DNA of 64,000 nt from Ornithinibacillus bavariensis (lineage in GTDB: Bacteria > Bacillota > Bacilli > Bacillales > Amphibacillaceae): NCBI RefSeq assembly GCF_050433565.1, contig NZ_JBNPWZ010000003.1:1-64000 (forward strand), read 5' to 3'. This document shows, piece after piece, positions 23,666-33,444 of this stretch (position 1 is its first letter; each line of letters begins with the position of its first letter). The notes under the pieces are model-generated. The model worked only from the letters and a program-made list of their open reading frames with translations. It had not been told where the DNA came from and ran no database searches. The translations under genes and the position numbers were made by a program.

Positions 23666-24559
23666 TCATTGATTTTCAATTAGTTCTTTTAAATTTGCAT
23701 CAAAGGTACCATTTCGAAGCATATCAATTTCAAATTTATATGGAGGCTTTTTATTTTTCTTATCTTCACCTACATAAGGAGTCTCCAGTATCTTTGGTAA
23801 TTCTGCTAATTGCGGATGGTTGATGATATAATGTAATGCATCAAATCCGATATGTCCGAAGCCAATATTTTCATGTCTGTCCTTCTGTGCACCGCAACTG
23901 TTCTTACTATCATTTACGTGAACAACCTTAATCCGATCGACACCAATGATTTTATCAAATTCATTTAGCACACCATCAAAGTCATTTACAATGTCATATC
24001 CAGCATCATGAACATGACATGTATCGAAACAAACGGATAACTTATCATTATGTGTAACACCATCAATAATTTGAGCTATTTCTTCAAATTTCCTACCAAC
24101 CTCTGAACCTTTTCCAGCCATGGTTTCCAGTGCAATTTGAACCTGTTGATTCTTTTCTAACACTTCATTCAGACCTTGAATAATTTTTTTAATACCGTCT
24201 TCTGCACCAGCACCAACATGGGCTCCTGGATGAAGTACAATTTGCTTTGCACCGATAGCTTCAGTTCGTTCAATTTCCATCTTTAAGAAATTCACACCTA
24301 ACTCAAAGGTTTCAGATTTTACAGAGTTGCCAATATTGATAATATATGGCGCATGAACAACAATATCCACAATACCATTATCCGCCATATGTTTTAGTCC
24401 TGCATCAATATTCAGTTCTTCGATTGGTTTTCTTCTAGTATTTTGTGGCGCACCAGTATAAATCATAAATGTATTGGCACCATACGAAACTGCCTCTTTA
24501 CTTGCCGCTAATAGCATTTCCTTCCCACTCATCGATACATGTGATCCTATTTTAAGCAT
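23666..24559 (-). CDS. nfo: Endonuclease IV (AP endonuclease)
   Basis: A 297-residue TIM-barrel enzyme that cuts DNA 5' of abasic sites in base-excision repair. The three-zinc site residues are visible in HPGAHVGAG, ETMAGKGSEVG, CFDTCHVHDAGYD, HVNDSK, and the DRHENIGFGHIG loop. Length is standard. It lies 17 bp downstream of cshB, as in Bacillus, so it is probably in the same operon. Confidence 0.96.
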   Translation of the reverse strand: MLKIGSHVSMSGKEMLLAASKEAVSYGANTFMIYTGAPQNTRRKPIEELNIDAGLKHMADNGIVDIVVHAPYIINIGNSVKSETFELGVNFLKMEIERTEAIGAKQIVLHPGAHVGAGAEDGIKKIIQGLNEVLEKNQQVQIALETMAGKGSEVGRKFEEIAQIIDGVTHNDKLSVCFDTCHVHDAGYDIVNDFDGVLNEFDKIIGVDRIKVVHVNDSKNSCGAQKDRHENIGFGHIGFDALHYIINHPQLAELPKILETPYVGEDKKNKKPPYKFEIDMLRNGTFDANLKELIENQ

Positions 24560-24576
24560 TCCTTACACCTCTCCTA

Positions 24577-25890
24577 TTACTTTTTTTTCTGTCTACTCTG
24601 TTTGGTTAACTTTCTCTTAATTGCTTCCTGCTGCTTTTTCATTTTTTTCTTATATCCTGGTTTGACTTGCTTTGGCTTTTTAACCTGTTTCCATGCTTCT
24701 TTTTCAATGGTTGTTGTTGTCTTTGGACGAAGGTTTCGTTCGTTCCATGCTTTTGCATCCTTCCATTCACCATTACCTACATCATAAAAAACAAATTGTA
24801 AGCCTTTTTGCTCCAATTTTTCTATGAGTTTAATGTCCTCTTCGCGATATAAGCTTACTGCAGTACCTTCCATACCCGCTCTTGCCGTTCTACCAACTCG
24901 GTGGATATAAAACTCTTCTTCCTTAGGAAGCTGTGCATTTATCACATGACTAACACCTTTGATATCAATTCCCCTAGATGCCAAATCAGTTGCAACAATA
25001 TATTGATAACGTAAGTCCTGAATTTCCTTTAATGCCCGCTTTCTTTCTCGTGGGGTAAGACCACCATGAATCAGCCCAACATTTAATCCTTTCTCTAATA
25101 AATCAGCATGTAATGAATTTGCATTTTCTTTTCCATTGGTAAAGATAATAGCTAAATATGGATTAATGGCTTGTGATATCTCGTAGATAATCGATGCCTC
25201 ATCTCTATGTTTAACTGCAATAAGCCGATGCTCCATCGATTCAGGAGAAAGCTCATTAGCAATCTTCACATGTAATGGATTTTCAAGATACTTCTTAAAG
25301 AAATGCTCTAAACGCTGGGGAATAGTTGCAGAAAATACCATTAACTGAATTTCTGGCTTACATCGAACAAGTAATTGATCTACATCATCAATAAAGCCGA
25401 GGTCTAACATTAAATCTGCCTCATCAATAACAAAGGCTTTTGATGAAAAAATGGACAACGCTTCATTTTTCACTAAATCTAGTATCCGTCCAGGTGTACC
25501 AACAATGAAATGTGGCGGTTCCTTTAATTTTTCCATCATTTTTTGTTTGTCTGTTCCACCAACTAATAGCTTTGCCTTCCATACCTGTTCTTTATCTGCA
25601 AGCTTTATGATTTTCTTTACTTCATTGTATAGCTGGGTAGCTAACTCACGAGTTGGTGCGGTAATAACATATTGAACCTCATGCAAATTTTCATCTAATT
25701 GGTTAAACAACGGGAGCAAGAATGCATGAGTCTTCCCTGAGCCTGTTTGTGATTGTCCAATTACACTTTTCCCCTTCAAAACAGAAGGGATAACTTTTTG
25801 TTGTATTTCCGTTGGTTTTTGAAATTCTAATTTCTTAATCACATCTAACATAAGCGGATGTAACATCATATTTCCAAATGAATTATTCAT
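24577..25890 (-). CDS. cshB: DEAD-box RNA helicase CshB
   Basis: A 437-residue ATP-dependent RNA helicase linked to cold adaptation and RNA turnover. The motifs appear in order: Q motif (FQKPTEIQQKV), I (SQTGSGKT), Ia (PTRELATQL), II (DEAD), III (SAT), V/VI (TDLASRGIDIKG, HRVGRTARAG). The C-terminus (about 385-437) is strongly basic, for RNA binding. Position next to nfo matches Bacillus cshB. Confidence 0.95.
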   Translation of the reverse strand: MNNSFGNMMLHPLMLDVIKKLEFQKPTEIQQKVIPSVLKGKSVIGQSQTGSGKTHAFLLPLFNQLDENLHEVQYVITAPTRELATQLYNEVKKIIKLADKEQVWKAKLLVGGTDKQKMMEKLKEPPHFIVGTPGRILDLVKNEALSIFSSKAFVIDEADLMLDLGFIDDVDQLLVRCKPEIQLMVFSATIPQRLEHFFKKYLENPLHVKIANELSPESMEHRLIAVKHRDEASIIYEISQAINPYLAIIFTNGKENANSLHADLLEKGLNVGLIHGGLTPRERKRALKEIQDLRYQYIVATDLASRGIDIKGVSHVINAQLPKEEEFYIHRVGRTARAGMEGTAVSLYREEDIKLIEKLEQKGLQFVFYDVGNGEWKDAKAWNERNLRPKTTTTIEKEAWKQVKKPKQVKPGYKKKMKKQQEAIKRKLTKQSRQKKK

Positions 25891-25932
25891 GAAATTTCTC
25901 CTTTAATACTTGCCGTAAGAACCTTTGTAGTC

Positions 25933-27063
25933 TTATTGATACTGAAATGGATCCGTATTAACTTCGGAAAGTCTAATCTCTATTTCTTGGGATATCGAAC
26001 CCATTTCCCTAAGCTTTCTATCTAAATAGGTTTTGGTACCAGCCTTCATGACATGCTCGATGTAATGTCCTGCATCAATTACCGCTAGCCCCATTTCCAG
26101 AGCTTCTTGTGCCTGGTGAAAGGTCATATCACCTGTAATATATACATCGGCTTTCTTTTGCACAGCTGGATAGAGATATTTTTCTCCACTTCCACCGAGA
26201 ACTGCAACTCTTTTAACCTTCTTGGTTAATTCACCTATAACTCGTACATGACTCATGTTATAGGCACCTTTCACCTTTTCAGCAAAATCTCGTAAAGTTA
26301 ATGCTTCCGGTAAAGACCCAACTCTTCCTATTCCGTATTTTTTACCAGGATTTTGTAACGGATAAACATCATATGCTACTTCTTCATATGGATGAGCAGC
26401 AATCATAGATTCGATGACTTGATGAAGGATTGATTCTGGAACAATGGTTTCAATCTTCGTTTCCTTGACTCTCTCTAGTTGATTTTGCTGACCAATGAAT
26501 GGGGTTGTCCCTTCAAGAGGCATGAAGGTTCCGGTGCCATTTGATTGAAAGGTACAATGACTATATTTCCCAATATGCCCTGCTCCTTCTTTACTAATAG
26601 CATCTACTACATTCTCTACATGGGTTTCGGGTGTAAAAACAGCAATTTTAAATAGTGATTCTTGATTTACATCGGTTAGGATCTCTTTATCCACTAACCC
26701 CAATAAATCAGACAACATATCATTAACACCACCCTCTGCAACATCCAAATTGGTGTGTGCTGCATAAACACTAATATCATGTTGAATGAGCTTTTTAATA
26801 ATTCTTCCACGCCAGTGATCAATATTTAATAGCTTTAATGGTTTAAATAATAGAGGGTGGTGGGCAATGATTAAATCAACCCCGTTGGCAATCGCTTCGT
26901 CCACAACTGGCTCTAACACATCCAATGTAATCATTATTTTCTTCACTGGCTTGTTATAAGAACCGACCTGTAATCCAATGTTGTCCCAGTCATAGGCATA
27001 GTTTTTAGGTGCCCAGCTCTCAATAAGCTTAAAAATATCCTTATTGGTGATTGTTTTTTGCAT
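25933..27063 (-). CDS. yqfO: Nif3-like protein (YqfO, DUF34 family)
   Basis: A 376-residue cytoplasmic metal-binding protein. It has the two Nif3 halves (metal ligands in IAHHPLLF, AHTNLD and GDMTFHQA-near-HYIEH) with the PII-like insert in the middle (about 130-230, KIAVFTPETHVENVVDAI) seen in Firmicute members. Its biochemical role is unsettled; GTP cyclohydrolase-type naming is historical. It overlaps trmK by 23 bp, and AGGAGGTG precedes the ATG inside trmK, which indicates coupling. Confidence 0.93.
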   Translation of the reverse strand: MQKTITNKDIFKLIESWAPKNYAYDWDNIGLQVGSYNKPVKKIMITLDVLEPVVDEAIANGVDLIIAHHPLLFKPLKLLNIDHWRGRIIKKLIQHDISVYAAHTNLDVAEGGVNDMLSDLLGLVDKEILTDVNQESLFKIAVFTPETHVENVVDAISKEGAGHIGKYSHCTFQSNGTGTFMPLEGTTPFIGQQNQLERVKETKIETIVPESILHQVIESMIAAHPYEEVAYDVYPLQNPGKKYGIGRVGSLPEALTLRDFAEKVKGAYNMSHVRVIGELTKKVKRVAVLGGSGEKYLYPAVQKKADVYITGDMTFHQAQEALEMGLAVIDAGHYIEHVMKAGTKTYLDRKLREMGSISQEIEIRLSEVNTDPFQYQ

Positions 27064-27757
27064 CCTCTAGCACCTCCTCTATCCATTCCAATTGTATCTT
27101 AAATTTGGCCATTTTAGTATGATCCTTTGTTTTTGCTTGGCCCATTTGTTTAAGCACTCGAGATAATTTGTCCTTCTCAATCTGCCACTTTTTATAAAAT
27201 AGAGGTAATCTTTCCTTTAATAATATAGGTCCAAAAAAGATTTCTCTATCTGTTAACGGTTTTAAATTAGTTGATTTCTTACCAACTATGATTTCGTAAA
27301 TATGTCCATTCTCCTCTAGTATGACTTCATCTTGTATCTGATAATCGTTTTCCATATACCATTTACGTACATTTTTTTCATCCACATTAGGTTGAGCGAT
27401 TATAAGTTCAACCCTACCCAGTTTATCCTGACCTTGTTCTAAAATTGTTCGAATAAGGGAACCACCCATACCAGCAATGACAACTTGCTCGACTTCATTT
27501 TCCTTTAATACTTGAAGACCATCTCCAAGACGTACATCAACGACATGAGTCAAATTGTACTTAGAAACCGTTTCCCTTGCACTAGATAATGGACCTACCC
27601 TTACATCTCCTGCTATTGCCCGTGCTGTTTCATCATTCATACATACATAGCACGGTAAATATGCATGATCTGAGCCTATATCAGCAAAATTAGCTCCTAT
27701 TGGCAAGAAAGAAGCTACCGTTATTAAACGCTCTGACAGTTTAACATCTTCCGTCAT
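27041..27757 (-). CDS. trmK: tRNA (adenine(22)-N(1))-methyltransferase
   Basis: A 238-residue SAM-dependent enzyme that makes m1A22 in tRNA. The SAM motif is FADIGSDHAYLP near residue 25. IAGMGGSLIRTIL and QPNVDEKNVRKWY are the catalytic segments of the TrmK family, followed by a helical C-terminal domain. ATG 27757 has GGAGG 6 nt before it. Its usual neighbour sigA-cccA lies upstream. Confidence 0.93.
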   Translation of the reverse strand: MTEDVKLSERLITVASFLPIGANFADIGSDHAYLPCYVCMNDETARAIAGDVRVGPLSSARETVSKYNLTHVVDVRLGDGLQVLKENEVEQVVIAGMGGSLIRTILEQGQDKLGRVELIIAQPNVDEKNVRKWYMENDYQIQDEVILEENGHIYEIIVGKKSTNLKPLTDREIFFGPILLKERLPLFYKKWQIEKDKLSRVLKQMGQAKTKDHTKMAKFKIQLEWIEEVLEDAKNNHQ

Positions 27758-27972
27758 AACTAACCTCCGCAATTAAGTAAAACTTCAATCAATAGGGTTA
27801 TGGTTTCCCCACTGAAGAAAGAACAATGGCTAAATTCGAGACGTCCTGATACATGCCTTTTTGACCTACAGCCTATAGGCCAGAAAAAATCGGACGATTA
27901 CAGACAGCTTACCATTACTTTACGTATCGACTTTTTAATAACAAGGATAAAATCCCCGTTAAACAATGCGAT

Positions 27973-28012
27973 TCAATAAAAGAAAAGCTTTCTGATTGTG
28001 GACAGAAAGCTT
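27973..28012 (-). terminator. Terminator of cccA
   Basis: AAGCTTTCTG (27985-27994) pairs with CAGAAAGCTT (28003-28012). A TTTTCTTTTATT tract follows on the minus strand. Confidence 0.9.
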
Positions 28013-28025
28013 ACTTTTTAGCTAT

Positions 28026-28400
28026 TTATTTTTTCTCACTTAAATACTTCGCAATAATGGAAATCTCATCATCAGATAGTTTTCCCTTTTGTGCAGGCAT
28101 ACCACCATCAGTTCCATTGGTGATTATATCTTGAATTTCATCTAAGGATAACTCTGCCCCAATTTTATTAAGTGCTGGACCTGCCGCACCAGAGAGATCC
28201 TGTCCATGACAAGCCAAGCAGCTTGCAGCATTAAGGATTTCTTCTGGATCTTCCATAGGTGCTCCATCGGTTTGTTCTTGTTCTTCACCACCTGACGCAA
28301 TCTGATCCCTTTGGCCAATACCTACTGCTGAGATAATAATTACAGCTAGTATCCCAATAATAGCAATTATTGCGTATGGGATTACTGGGTTTCGTTTCAT
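28026..28400 (-). CDS. cccA: Membrane-anchored cytochrome c550
   Basis: A 124-residue c-type cytochrome on the outer membrane face, carrying electrons to cytochrome oxidase. An N-terminal transmembrane anchor (about 8-27) leads into an acidic Gln/Glu linker. The haem-binding CLACH (about residue 61) and the axial Met in GGMPAQKG follow. Size and neighbours (sigA upstream, trmK downstream) match Bacillus cccA. Confidence 0.95.
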   Translation of the reverse strand: MKRNPVIPYAIIAIIGILAVIIISAVGIGQRDQIASGGEEQEQTDGAPMEDPEEILNAASCLACHGQDLSGAAGPALNKIGAELSLDEIQDIITNGTDGGMPAQKGKLSDDEISIIAKYLSEKK

Positions 28401-28472
28401 CAGTATTTCCTCCTTATGTATCCCCGGAATACTTAGTATTCCTCATAGCTATATCTATTCTATATTAAAATC

Positions 28473-29027
28473 TTAATAGTTAAAAGAAAAAAGATGTGAA
28501 AAGTTTACGAACAAAGTGATAACCATAGCCAAAATGCCAGTATATATCAAATATTTGTTACGCAATTTTTGACCTAAGAAAAACCACCCAACAAAATTCA
28601 GTATCGTAATTGCAATAATTATATATTGATTAAACTTTAATAAGTTAGCAATTAAGACAGTCGCAATAAATAGTTGAACTAAGAGTAAAATTAGTGCGAT
28701 ATGCATTAATTGACTTTTCTTCTTATAATTATGGCTATATACCCAAATTGCATACCCAATAGAAAGAAGTAAAATACTCAGTTGCAAAATAAAATTATAT
28801 TGAGTAAAATAAACTACAAGAAATGAAAACGGTACCATCATAACAAGTAAAATTATCTGGAGATACAGTAAAAGCATTCCTTTTGATTTCTTTTTAAGCA
28901 GTGTAGATTCTTCCTCCCCTTGTGTATATAGGGCCAGTAAAAAATCACATTGTACTTCCGGAAGTAATTTATGTTCCTTCCAGTATTTAATTTCTTTCAC
29001 GATGGTAGCTATCCGTTCATCTGCCAT
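28473..29027 (-). CDS. Uncharacterised five-helix membrane protein
   Basis: A 184-residue protein. A soluble N-terminal helix pair (ERIATIVKEIKYWKEHKLLPE, residues about 4-35) precedes about five transmembrane helices. The start ATG 29027 follows GGGGTG. It lies between sigA and cccA, where bacilli often carry a similar unknown gene. No catalytic motifs are seen. Function unknown. Confidence 0.75.
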   Translation of the reverse strand: MADERIATIVKEIKYWKEHKLLPEVQCDFLLALYTQGEEESTLLKKKSKGMLLLYLQIILLVMMVPFSFLVVYFTQYNFILQLSILLLSIGYAIWVYSHNYKKKSQLMHIALILLLVQLFIATVLIANLLKFNQYIIIAITILNFVGWFFLGQKLRNKYLIYTGILAMVITLFVNFSHLFSFNY

Positions 29028-29045
29028 TCTTATCACCCCACTGCA

Positions 29046-29097
29046 GATAAAAAGATAAAAGAAGGAAAGTCATTGCCCTCCTCTCTCGGCCAATGAC
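29046..29097 (-). terminator. Terminator of the dnaG-sigA operon
   Basis: GTCATTG (29069-29075) pairs with CAATGAC (29091-29097). A pyrimidine tract TTTCCTTCTTTT follows on the minus strand. Confidence 0.75.
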
Positions 29098-29107
29098 CAA
29101 CCAATTA

Positions 29108-30229
29108 TTAATCTAAAAAGTCTTTTAACCGTTTACTACGACTAGGGTGTCTTAGCTTTCGAAGTGCTTTCGCCTCAATTTGACGGATTCTCTCACGAGT
29201 AACGCCAAATACTTTACCTACTTCTTCCAATGTTCTTGTACGCCCGTCATCTAGACCGAAGCGTAGTCGAAGCACATTTTCTTCTCGATCGGTTAAGGTA
29301 TCTAGAACGTCTTCTAGCTGTTCTTTTAATAACTCATATGCTGCATGATCGGAGGGAGAAATAGCTTCCTGGTCTTCAATGAAGTCACCTAAATGGGAAT
29401 CATCTTCTTCACCAATAGGAGTTTCCAACGAGACTGGCTCCTGTGCAATCTTTAATATTTCGCGAACCTTATCTGGTGTTAAATCCATTTCTTCACCAAT
29501 TTCTTCTGGTGTTGGTTCCCGACCTAAATCCTGAAGCAATTGTCTTTGCACGCGAATAAGTTTATTAATGGTTTCAACCATATGAACAGGAATACGGATT
29601 GTTCTTGCCTGATCTGCAATCGCTCTTGTAATCGCTTGACGAATCCACCAGGTTGCATACGTACTAAATTTAAAACCTTTACGATAGTCAAACTTTTCAA
29701 CCGCTTTAATTAGTCCCATGTTTCCTTCTTGGATAAGATCAAGGAATAGCATTCCCCTACCAACATAGCGCTTGGCAATACTAACTACTAAGCGAAGGTT
29801 TGCTTCTGCAAGTCTCTTTTTAGCCTCTTCGTCACCTTGCTCAATGCGTGTAGCTAGTTCAATCTCTTCAGAAGCAGATAACAGATCTACCCTACCAATT
29901 TCCTTTAAGTACATCCTTACAGGGTCATTAATCTTAATGCCTAAAGGTACACTTAAGTCATTAACATCAAATTCCTCTTCACTTTCAATTTCCTTCATTT
30001 TAGGGTCATCATCTGATTCACCTATCACATCTATACCTTGATCACCTAAATGTTCATAAAATTCATCCATTTGATCCGGTTCAATTTCAAAATTAGATAA
30101 GCGATCCGCAATCTCTTCGTAAGCAAGAACACCTCGTTTTTTTCCAATTTCAATCAGCTGTTCTTTAGCTTTTTCTAATGTTAACTCTGGCTCATTTTCT
30201 TTTGTTTGTGAAGGTTTGTTGTCAGCCAT
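29108..30229 (-). CDS. sigA: Primary RNA polymerase sigma factor SigA (RpoD)
   Basis: The 373-residue housekeeping sigma-70 factor. Region 1.1 is at about 15-80. Region 1.2 (DPVRMYLKEIG) and region 2 (DLIQEGNMGLIKAVEKFDYR, then KFSTYATWWIRQAI) contact the -10. Regions 3 and 4.2 end with the HTH TLEEVGKVFGVTRERIRQIE. Length is typical of Bacillus. It follows dnaG by 28 bp in one operon. Confidence 0.98.
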   Translation of the reverse strand: MADNKPSQTKENEPELTLEKAKEQLIEIGKKRGVLAYEEIADRLSNFEIEPDQMDEFYEHLGDQGIDVIGESDDDPKMKEIESEEEFDVNDLSVPLGIKINDPVRMYLKEIGRVDLLSASEEIELATRIEQGDEEAKKRLAEANLRLVVSIAKRYVGRGMLFLDLIQEGNMGLIKAVEKFDYRKGFKFSTYATWWIRQAITRAIADQARTIRIPVHMVETINKLIRVQRQLLQDLGREPTPEEIGEEMDLTPDKVREILKIAQEPVSLETPIGEEDDSHLGDFIEDQEAISPSDHAAYELLKEQLEDVLDTLTDREENVLRLRFGLDDGRTRTLEEVGKVFGVTRERIRQIEAKALRKLRHPSRSKRLKDFLD

Positions 30230-30257
30230 GAGTCCCCCTCCTTCCTAACTACTTCAA

Positions 30258-32066
30258 TCAATTTAAGTGTTTAACTTGTCTTTGTAACTCTATAATTTTT
30301 AGAGCAATTTGAGCTGCCTTTATTGGGTCTTTCTGTTGTTCGGCTAATCTCTGCTCGGCTTTAAGCTGTTTTAAATTTACCCCAGTACTACTTTCATTTT
30401 GAATAATTCGGATGTAGTCACTGACTGCTTTATCACTGATATCTGATTGGGCATCATCTAGCGCCAATTCAATAACTAATTTTCTAATTTTCTCGTCAAC
30501 TAAACGCTCAATAAATATGCTAACATCCTCGGTATTACCTTCTTCATAAAAAGCATATAAATAGGTTGCGATAATCTTATGCTCGTCAATATTGAAGGAG
30601 GCACCTATTTCTTCTTGTACCCTTTCTGCAATAGACTGGTTTTGAAGCATATAGGATAATAGCTTTCTCTCCGCATTATGGAATGCTGGAAGTAATTTAC
30701 TTGACTTTTGTACATTATTAGTATATCTGTCTTTTTCCCGCTTATCCTTTTGGATACCCGTTTTTTGCCGATACTGGTTTATTTCATGCTGTAATGATTC
30801 AACTGTAATATTATATTCATTACTTAGTTCCTTAATATAAAATTCTCGCTCAACCGGGCTTTCAATTTTGGCTAATTCCTGTAAGATTTCAGTTACATAT
30901 TGAATTCGGTCGCCTTCAAGACTTAAATTAAAGTCCTTCTTCTTATATTGCATATAGAAGCTCATAAAGGTTTGACTAGCCTCAAGAACTTCTCGTTTAA
31001 ATGCATCCCCACCATATTCCTTAATAAAGCTATCTGGATCTAGTCCATCCTTGATACTAGCAATTTTCACTAGGCAACCGACTTGTTCCAGTAGCTGTGC
31101 CGCTCGATAAGTTGCTTCGATTCCAGCTTTATCACCGTCATAACATATGATGACAGTATCTACATAGCGCTTAAGCAATTTTGCCTGTATTTCTGTTAAT
31201 GCTGTTCCCATTGTTGCTACAGCATTTTGAACTCCTGATTGATAAGCAGAGATGACATCAAAATATCCTTCAAATAATACAACTTCATTCGATTTTCGAA
31301 TATGTTTCTTCGCTAGGTCAAAGTTGTAAAGGATTTTCCCCTTTTGGAATAGCTCTGTTTCTGGGCTATTTAAGTATTTTGGTTCACCGCCTTGAAGTGC
31401 CCTAGCCCCAAATGCGATTGTTTTTCCTAAGTGGTTGCGAATTGGGAAGATAACCCTTCCCCTAAATCGGTCAGATATTGATCCATCTTCACTACTTCTA
31501 CTTAAAAGGCCAAATTTTACAAGCATCTGCTGATGAAAGCCTTTTTTCTCTAAAAAGGTTGCAGTAAAATTCTTTGTATTCGGAGCAAAGCCAAGTTGAA
31601 ACGTATCAATCGTTTCATCAGTAATACCCCTCTCTTGGAGATATTGATAGCCAGCTTTACCATCCTTTGTAAATCGGATCAAATGATGAAATAGTTTTGT
31701 TAACCACTCATGTGCAGAAAGTATTTGTTGGTTTTCACTTGAAATCGGAGATTCTCTACTCGTCGCATCAACTGGCAAATCGATATTAGCTCTTTCTGCT
31801 AAATACTTAATAGCTTCAAAAAAGGAGAAGTTCTCCATCTCCATCAGAAATGTTACTACATTTCCACCTTTTCCACATCCAAAGCAATGAAAAATCTGTT
31901 TTTCCTGTGTTACGGAAAAAGAGGCCGTCTTTTCCCCGTGGAACGGGCATAGTCCAAAATAATTTCTACCTTGTTTCTTTAACTGTACGTATTCGCCAAT
32001 AACATCAACGATATCATTTGATGTGCGAACCTGTTCAATTAATTCCTCCGGTATTTGATTTGCCAT
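30258..32066 (-). CDS. dnaG: DNA primase
   Basis: A 602-residue primase that lays RNA primers at the replication fork. The N-terminal CHC2 zinc finger (CPFHGEKTASF, then HCFGCGKGG) is at about 38-65. The TOPRIM core has EGYFDVISAYQSG and CYDGDKAGIEA. The C-terminal domain (about 460-602) binds helicase. GGTGGT 4 nt before ATG 32066 supports that start over 32078. It is the first gene of the dnaG-sigA operon. Confidence 0.97.
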   Translation of the reverse strand: MANQIPEELIEQVRTSNDIVDVIGEYVQLKKQGRNYFGLCPFHGEKTASFSVTQEKQIFHCFGCGKGGNVVTFLMEMENFSFFEAIKYLAERANIDLPVDATSRESPISSENQQILSAHEWLTKLFHHLIRFTKDGKAGYQYLQERGITDETIDTFQLGFAPNTKNFTATFLEKKGFHQQMLVKFGLLSRSSEDGSISDRFRGRVIFPIRNHLGKTIAFGARALQGGEPKYLNSPETELFQKGKILYNFDLAKKHIRKSNEVVLFEGYFDVISAYQSGVQNAVATMGTALTEIQAKLLKRYVDTVIICYDGDKAGIEATYRAAQLLEQVGCLVKIASIKDGLDPDSFIKEYGGDAFKREVLEASQTFMSFYMQYKKKDFNLSLEGDRIQYVTEILQELAKIESPVEREFYIKELSNEYNITVESLQHEINQYRQKTGIQKDKREKDRYTNNVQKSSKLLPAFHNAERKLLSYMLQNQSIAERVQEEIGASFNIDEHKIIATYLYAFYEEGNTEDVSIFIERLVDEKIRKLVIELALDDAQSDISDKAVSDYIRIIQNESSTGVNLKQLKAEQRLAEQQKDPIKAAQIALKIIELQRQVKHLN

Positions 32067-32623
32067 ATTTACCACCATGCTTATAAAGTAATAAAGATTA
32101 CTGTATTACTGTAATTTCGATAAGCTATGCATAAAATCCTTCAAATTTCGACAAGTTTTTTATATTGGTCGAAAAAAATTCCTTCTATGCATGTAAAACA
32201 TTATTAGAAGGATAAGAAGTAATCATAAATTAAGTCTTGTATAATCAAAAATCCTTATACCTTATAACTAGACTATTTATGTATAAATTAAACATATAAA
32301 ATTAGTCTATTAATACTATTCTACAAAAAATTTCAGATTCCTTCTTAAAAATGAATGTTTTATTTTTCTGAATATCTATACTTCACACATACTGTACTAT
32401 TCTATACAATATCATCTATTTTTACACAAAAAATTATTATAATACATTTTATAAAAAAATACTATACCTTTATGATTTTTTTTTTTGCGATTTCTTTCTT
32501 TGGTGTAGCCAAAAGCTTATTCTAACGAAGAAACCCACAAAGATAGGAGCATTCTCCTCTGAACTTCTGCAACCTGTTAAGTAGATAGTGGCGCGTTCAA
32601 CGAGTCATGCTCCTAACGTATTT
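32067..32623. other. Long AT-rich intergenic region before dnaG, 557 bp
   Basis: Should hold the dnaG-sigA promoters. Read toward dnaG it has three AGGA(A/T)T(T)-type sites (in 32131-32260) reminiscent of SigH -35 elements. One is followed by ATCGAAAT at a spacing compatible with a SigH -10, but it is not an exact match. It also holds a 9-bp stem with a 54-nt loop (32544-32615) downstream of ppsR. The yqxD gene found here in Bacillus is absent. Confidence 0.5.
32544..32615. other. Large hairpin downstream of ppsR
   Basis: TAGGAGCAT (32544-32552) and ATGCTCCTA (32607-32615) are perfectly complementary around a 54-nt loop. There is no T-run, so a simple terminator is unlikely. It could be a structured 3' end or small RNA. 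Confidence 0.35.
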
Positions 32624-33430
32624 TTATTCATTTATTAATCGTAATATTTGGTTCGCTGTTTCCTCTACTGCCTTATTAGAAACATCAATTACTCTGCAGC
32701 CGATTCTTTCCATTACTTTATGAAAGTAATCCAACTCTTCTTGAATTCTTTCTATATTAGCATAGGAAGCTTGATCCCCAAGACCTAATGCTTTTAGTCG
32801 CTCTTTCCGAATATCGTTTAACTTTTCAGGCTCGATTTTCAGACCGATACATTTCTTCGGGTCTACTAAAAATAATTCTTCAGGTGGCTCTACTTCAGGG
32901 ACAATCGGAATGTTCGCAACCTTATAGCGTTTATGTGCCAAAAACTGTGATAGTGGCGTTTTTGACGTTCTTGATACGCCAATAAGTATAATATCAGCTC
33001 TACCAATCCCTCTTGGATCACGACCATCATCATACTTAACAGCAAACTCAATTGCTTCTACTTTCTTAAAATAATCCTCATCTAATTTATGGACCAAGCC
33101 CGGCTCCATTCTTGGCTTTTTTCCAAAAGCCCTTTCCATCGCTTGTAACATCGGCCCCATAATATCGATTGCTTCGATATGTAAACTAGTTGCTTTTTTT
33201 TGTAAATAATCTCGAAAACTTGGATCAACTAGTGTAAAGCCAATAATACCATTTTCTTCTTTTGCTAGATTTAAGGTTTCATCAATTGTCTTGATGTCTT
33301 CCACGTATGGTATACGTAGAATTTCATAATCATTACTGAATTGACTTAATCCCGCTTTAATGACCAATTCGGCTGTTTCGCCAACTGAATCCGATAAAAT
33401 AAAAACTGATTTTTTACGATTCACAGGCAT
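32624..33430 (-). CDS. ppsR: Pyruvate, phosphate dikinase regulatory protein (YqfL)
   Basis: A 268-residue DUF299-family bifunctional kinase/pyrophosphorylase. It switches PPDK or PEP synthase on and off by ADP-dependent phosphorylation, or modulates CcpN in Bacillus. The P-loop-like GVSRTSKTPLSQFLAHKRYK is at about 150-170, and the N-terminus is ILSDSVGETAE. It follows ccpN by 14 bp, the usual gluconeogenesis-control pair. Confidence 0.94.
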   Translation of the reverse strand: MPVNRKKSVFILSDSVGETAELVIKAGLSQFSNDYEILRIPYVEDIKTIDETLNLAKEENGIIGFTLVDPSFRDYLQKKATSLHIEAIDIMGPMLQAMERAFGKKPRMEPGLVHKLDEDYFKKVEAIEFAVKYDDGRDPRGIGRADIILIGVSRTSKTPLSQFLAHKRYKVANIPIVPEVEPPEELFLVDPKKCIGLKIEPEKLNDIRKERLKALGLGDQASYANIERIQEELDYFHKVMERIGCRVIDVSNKAVEETANQILRLINE

Positions 33431-33444
33431 CCATCCCCCTAAGG

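Noticed and set aside
27773..28025. Possible small structured RNA between trmK and cccA (GCCTATAGGC palindrome and nearby short stems)
   Set aside because: Stems are 5 bp or less apart from the cccA terminator; nothing beyond chance.
32147..32153. Spo0A box TGTCGAA before dnaG, and another at 39909-39915 before era
   Set aside because: Several such 7-mers are expected by chance in 64 kb of this base composition, and neither has a second supporting site.
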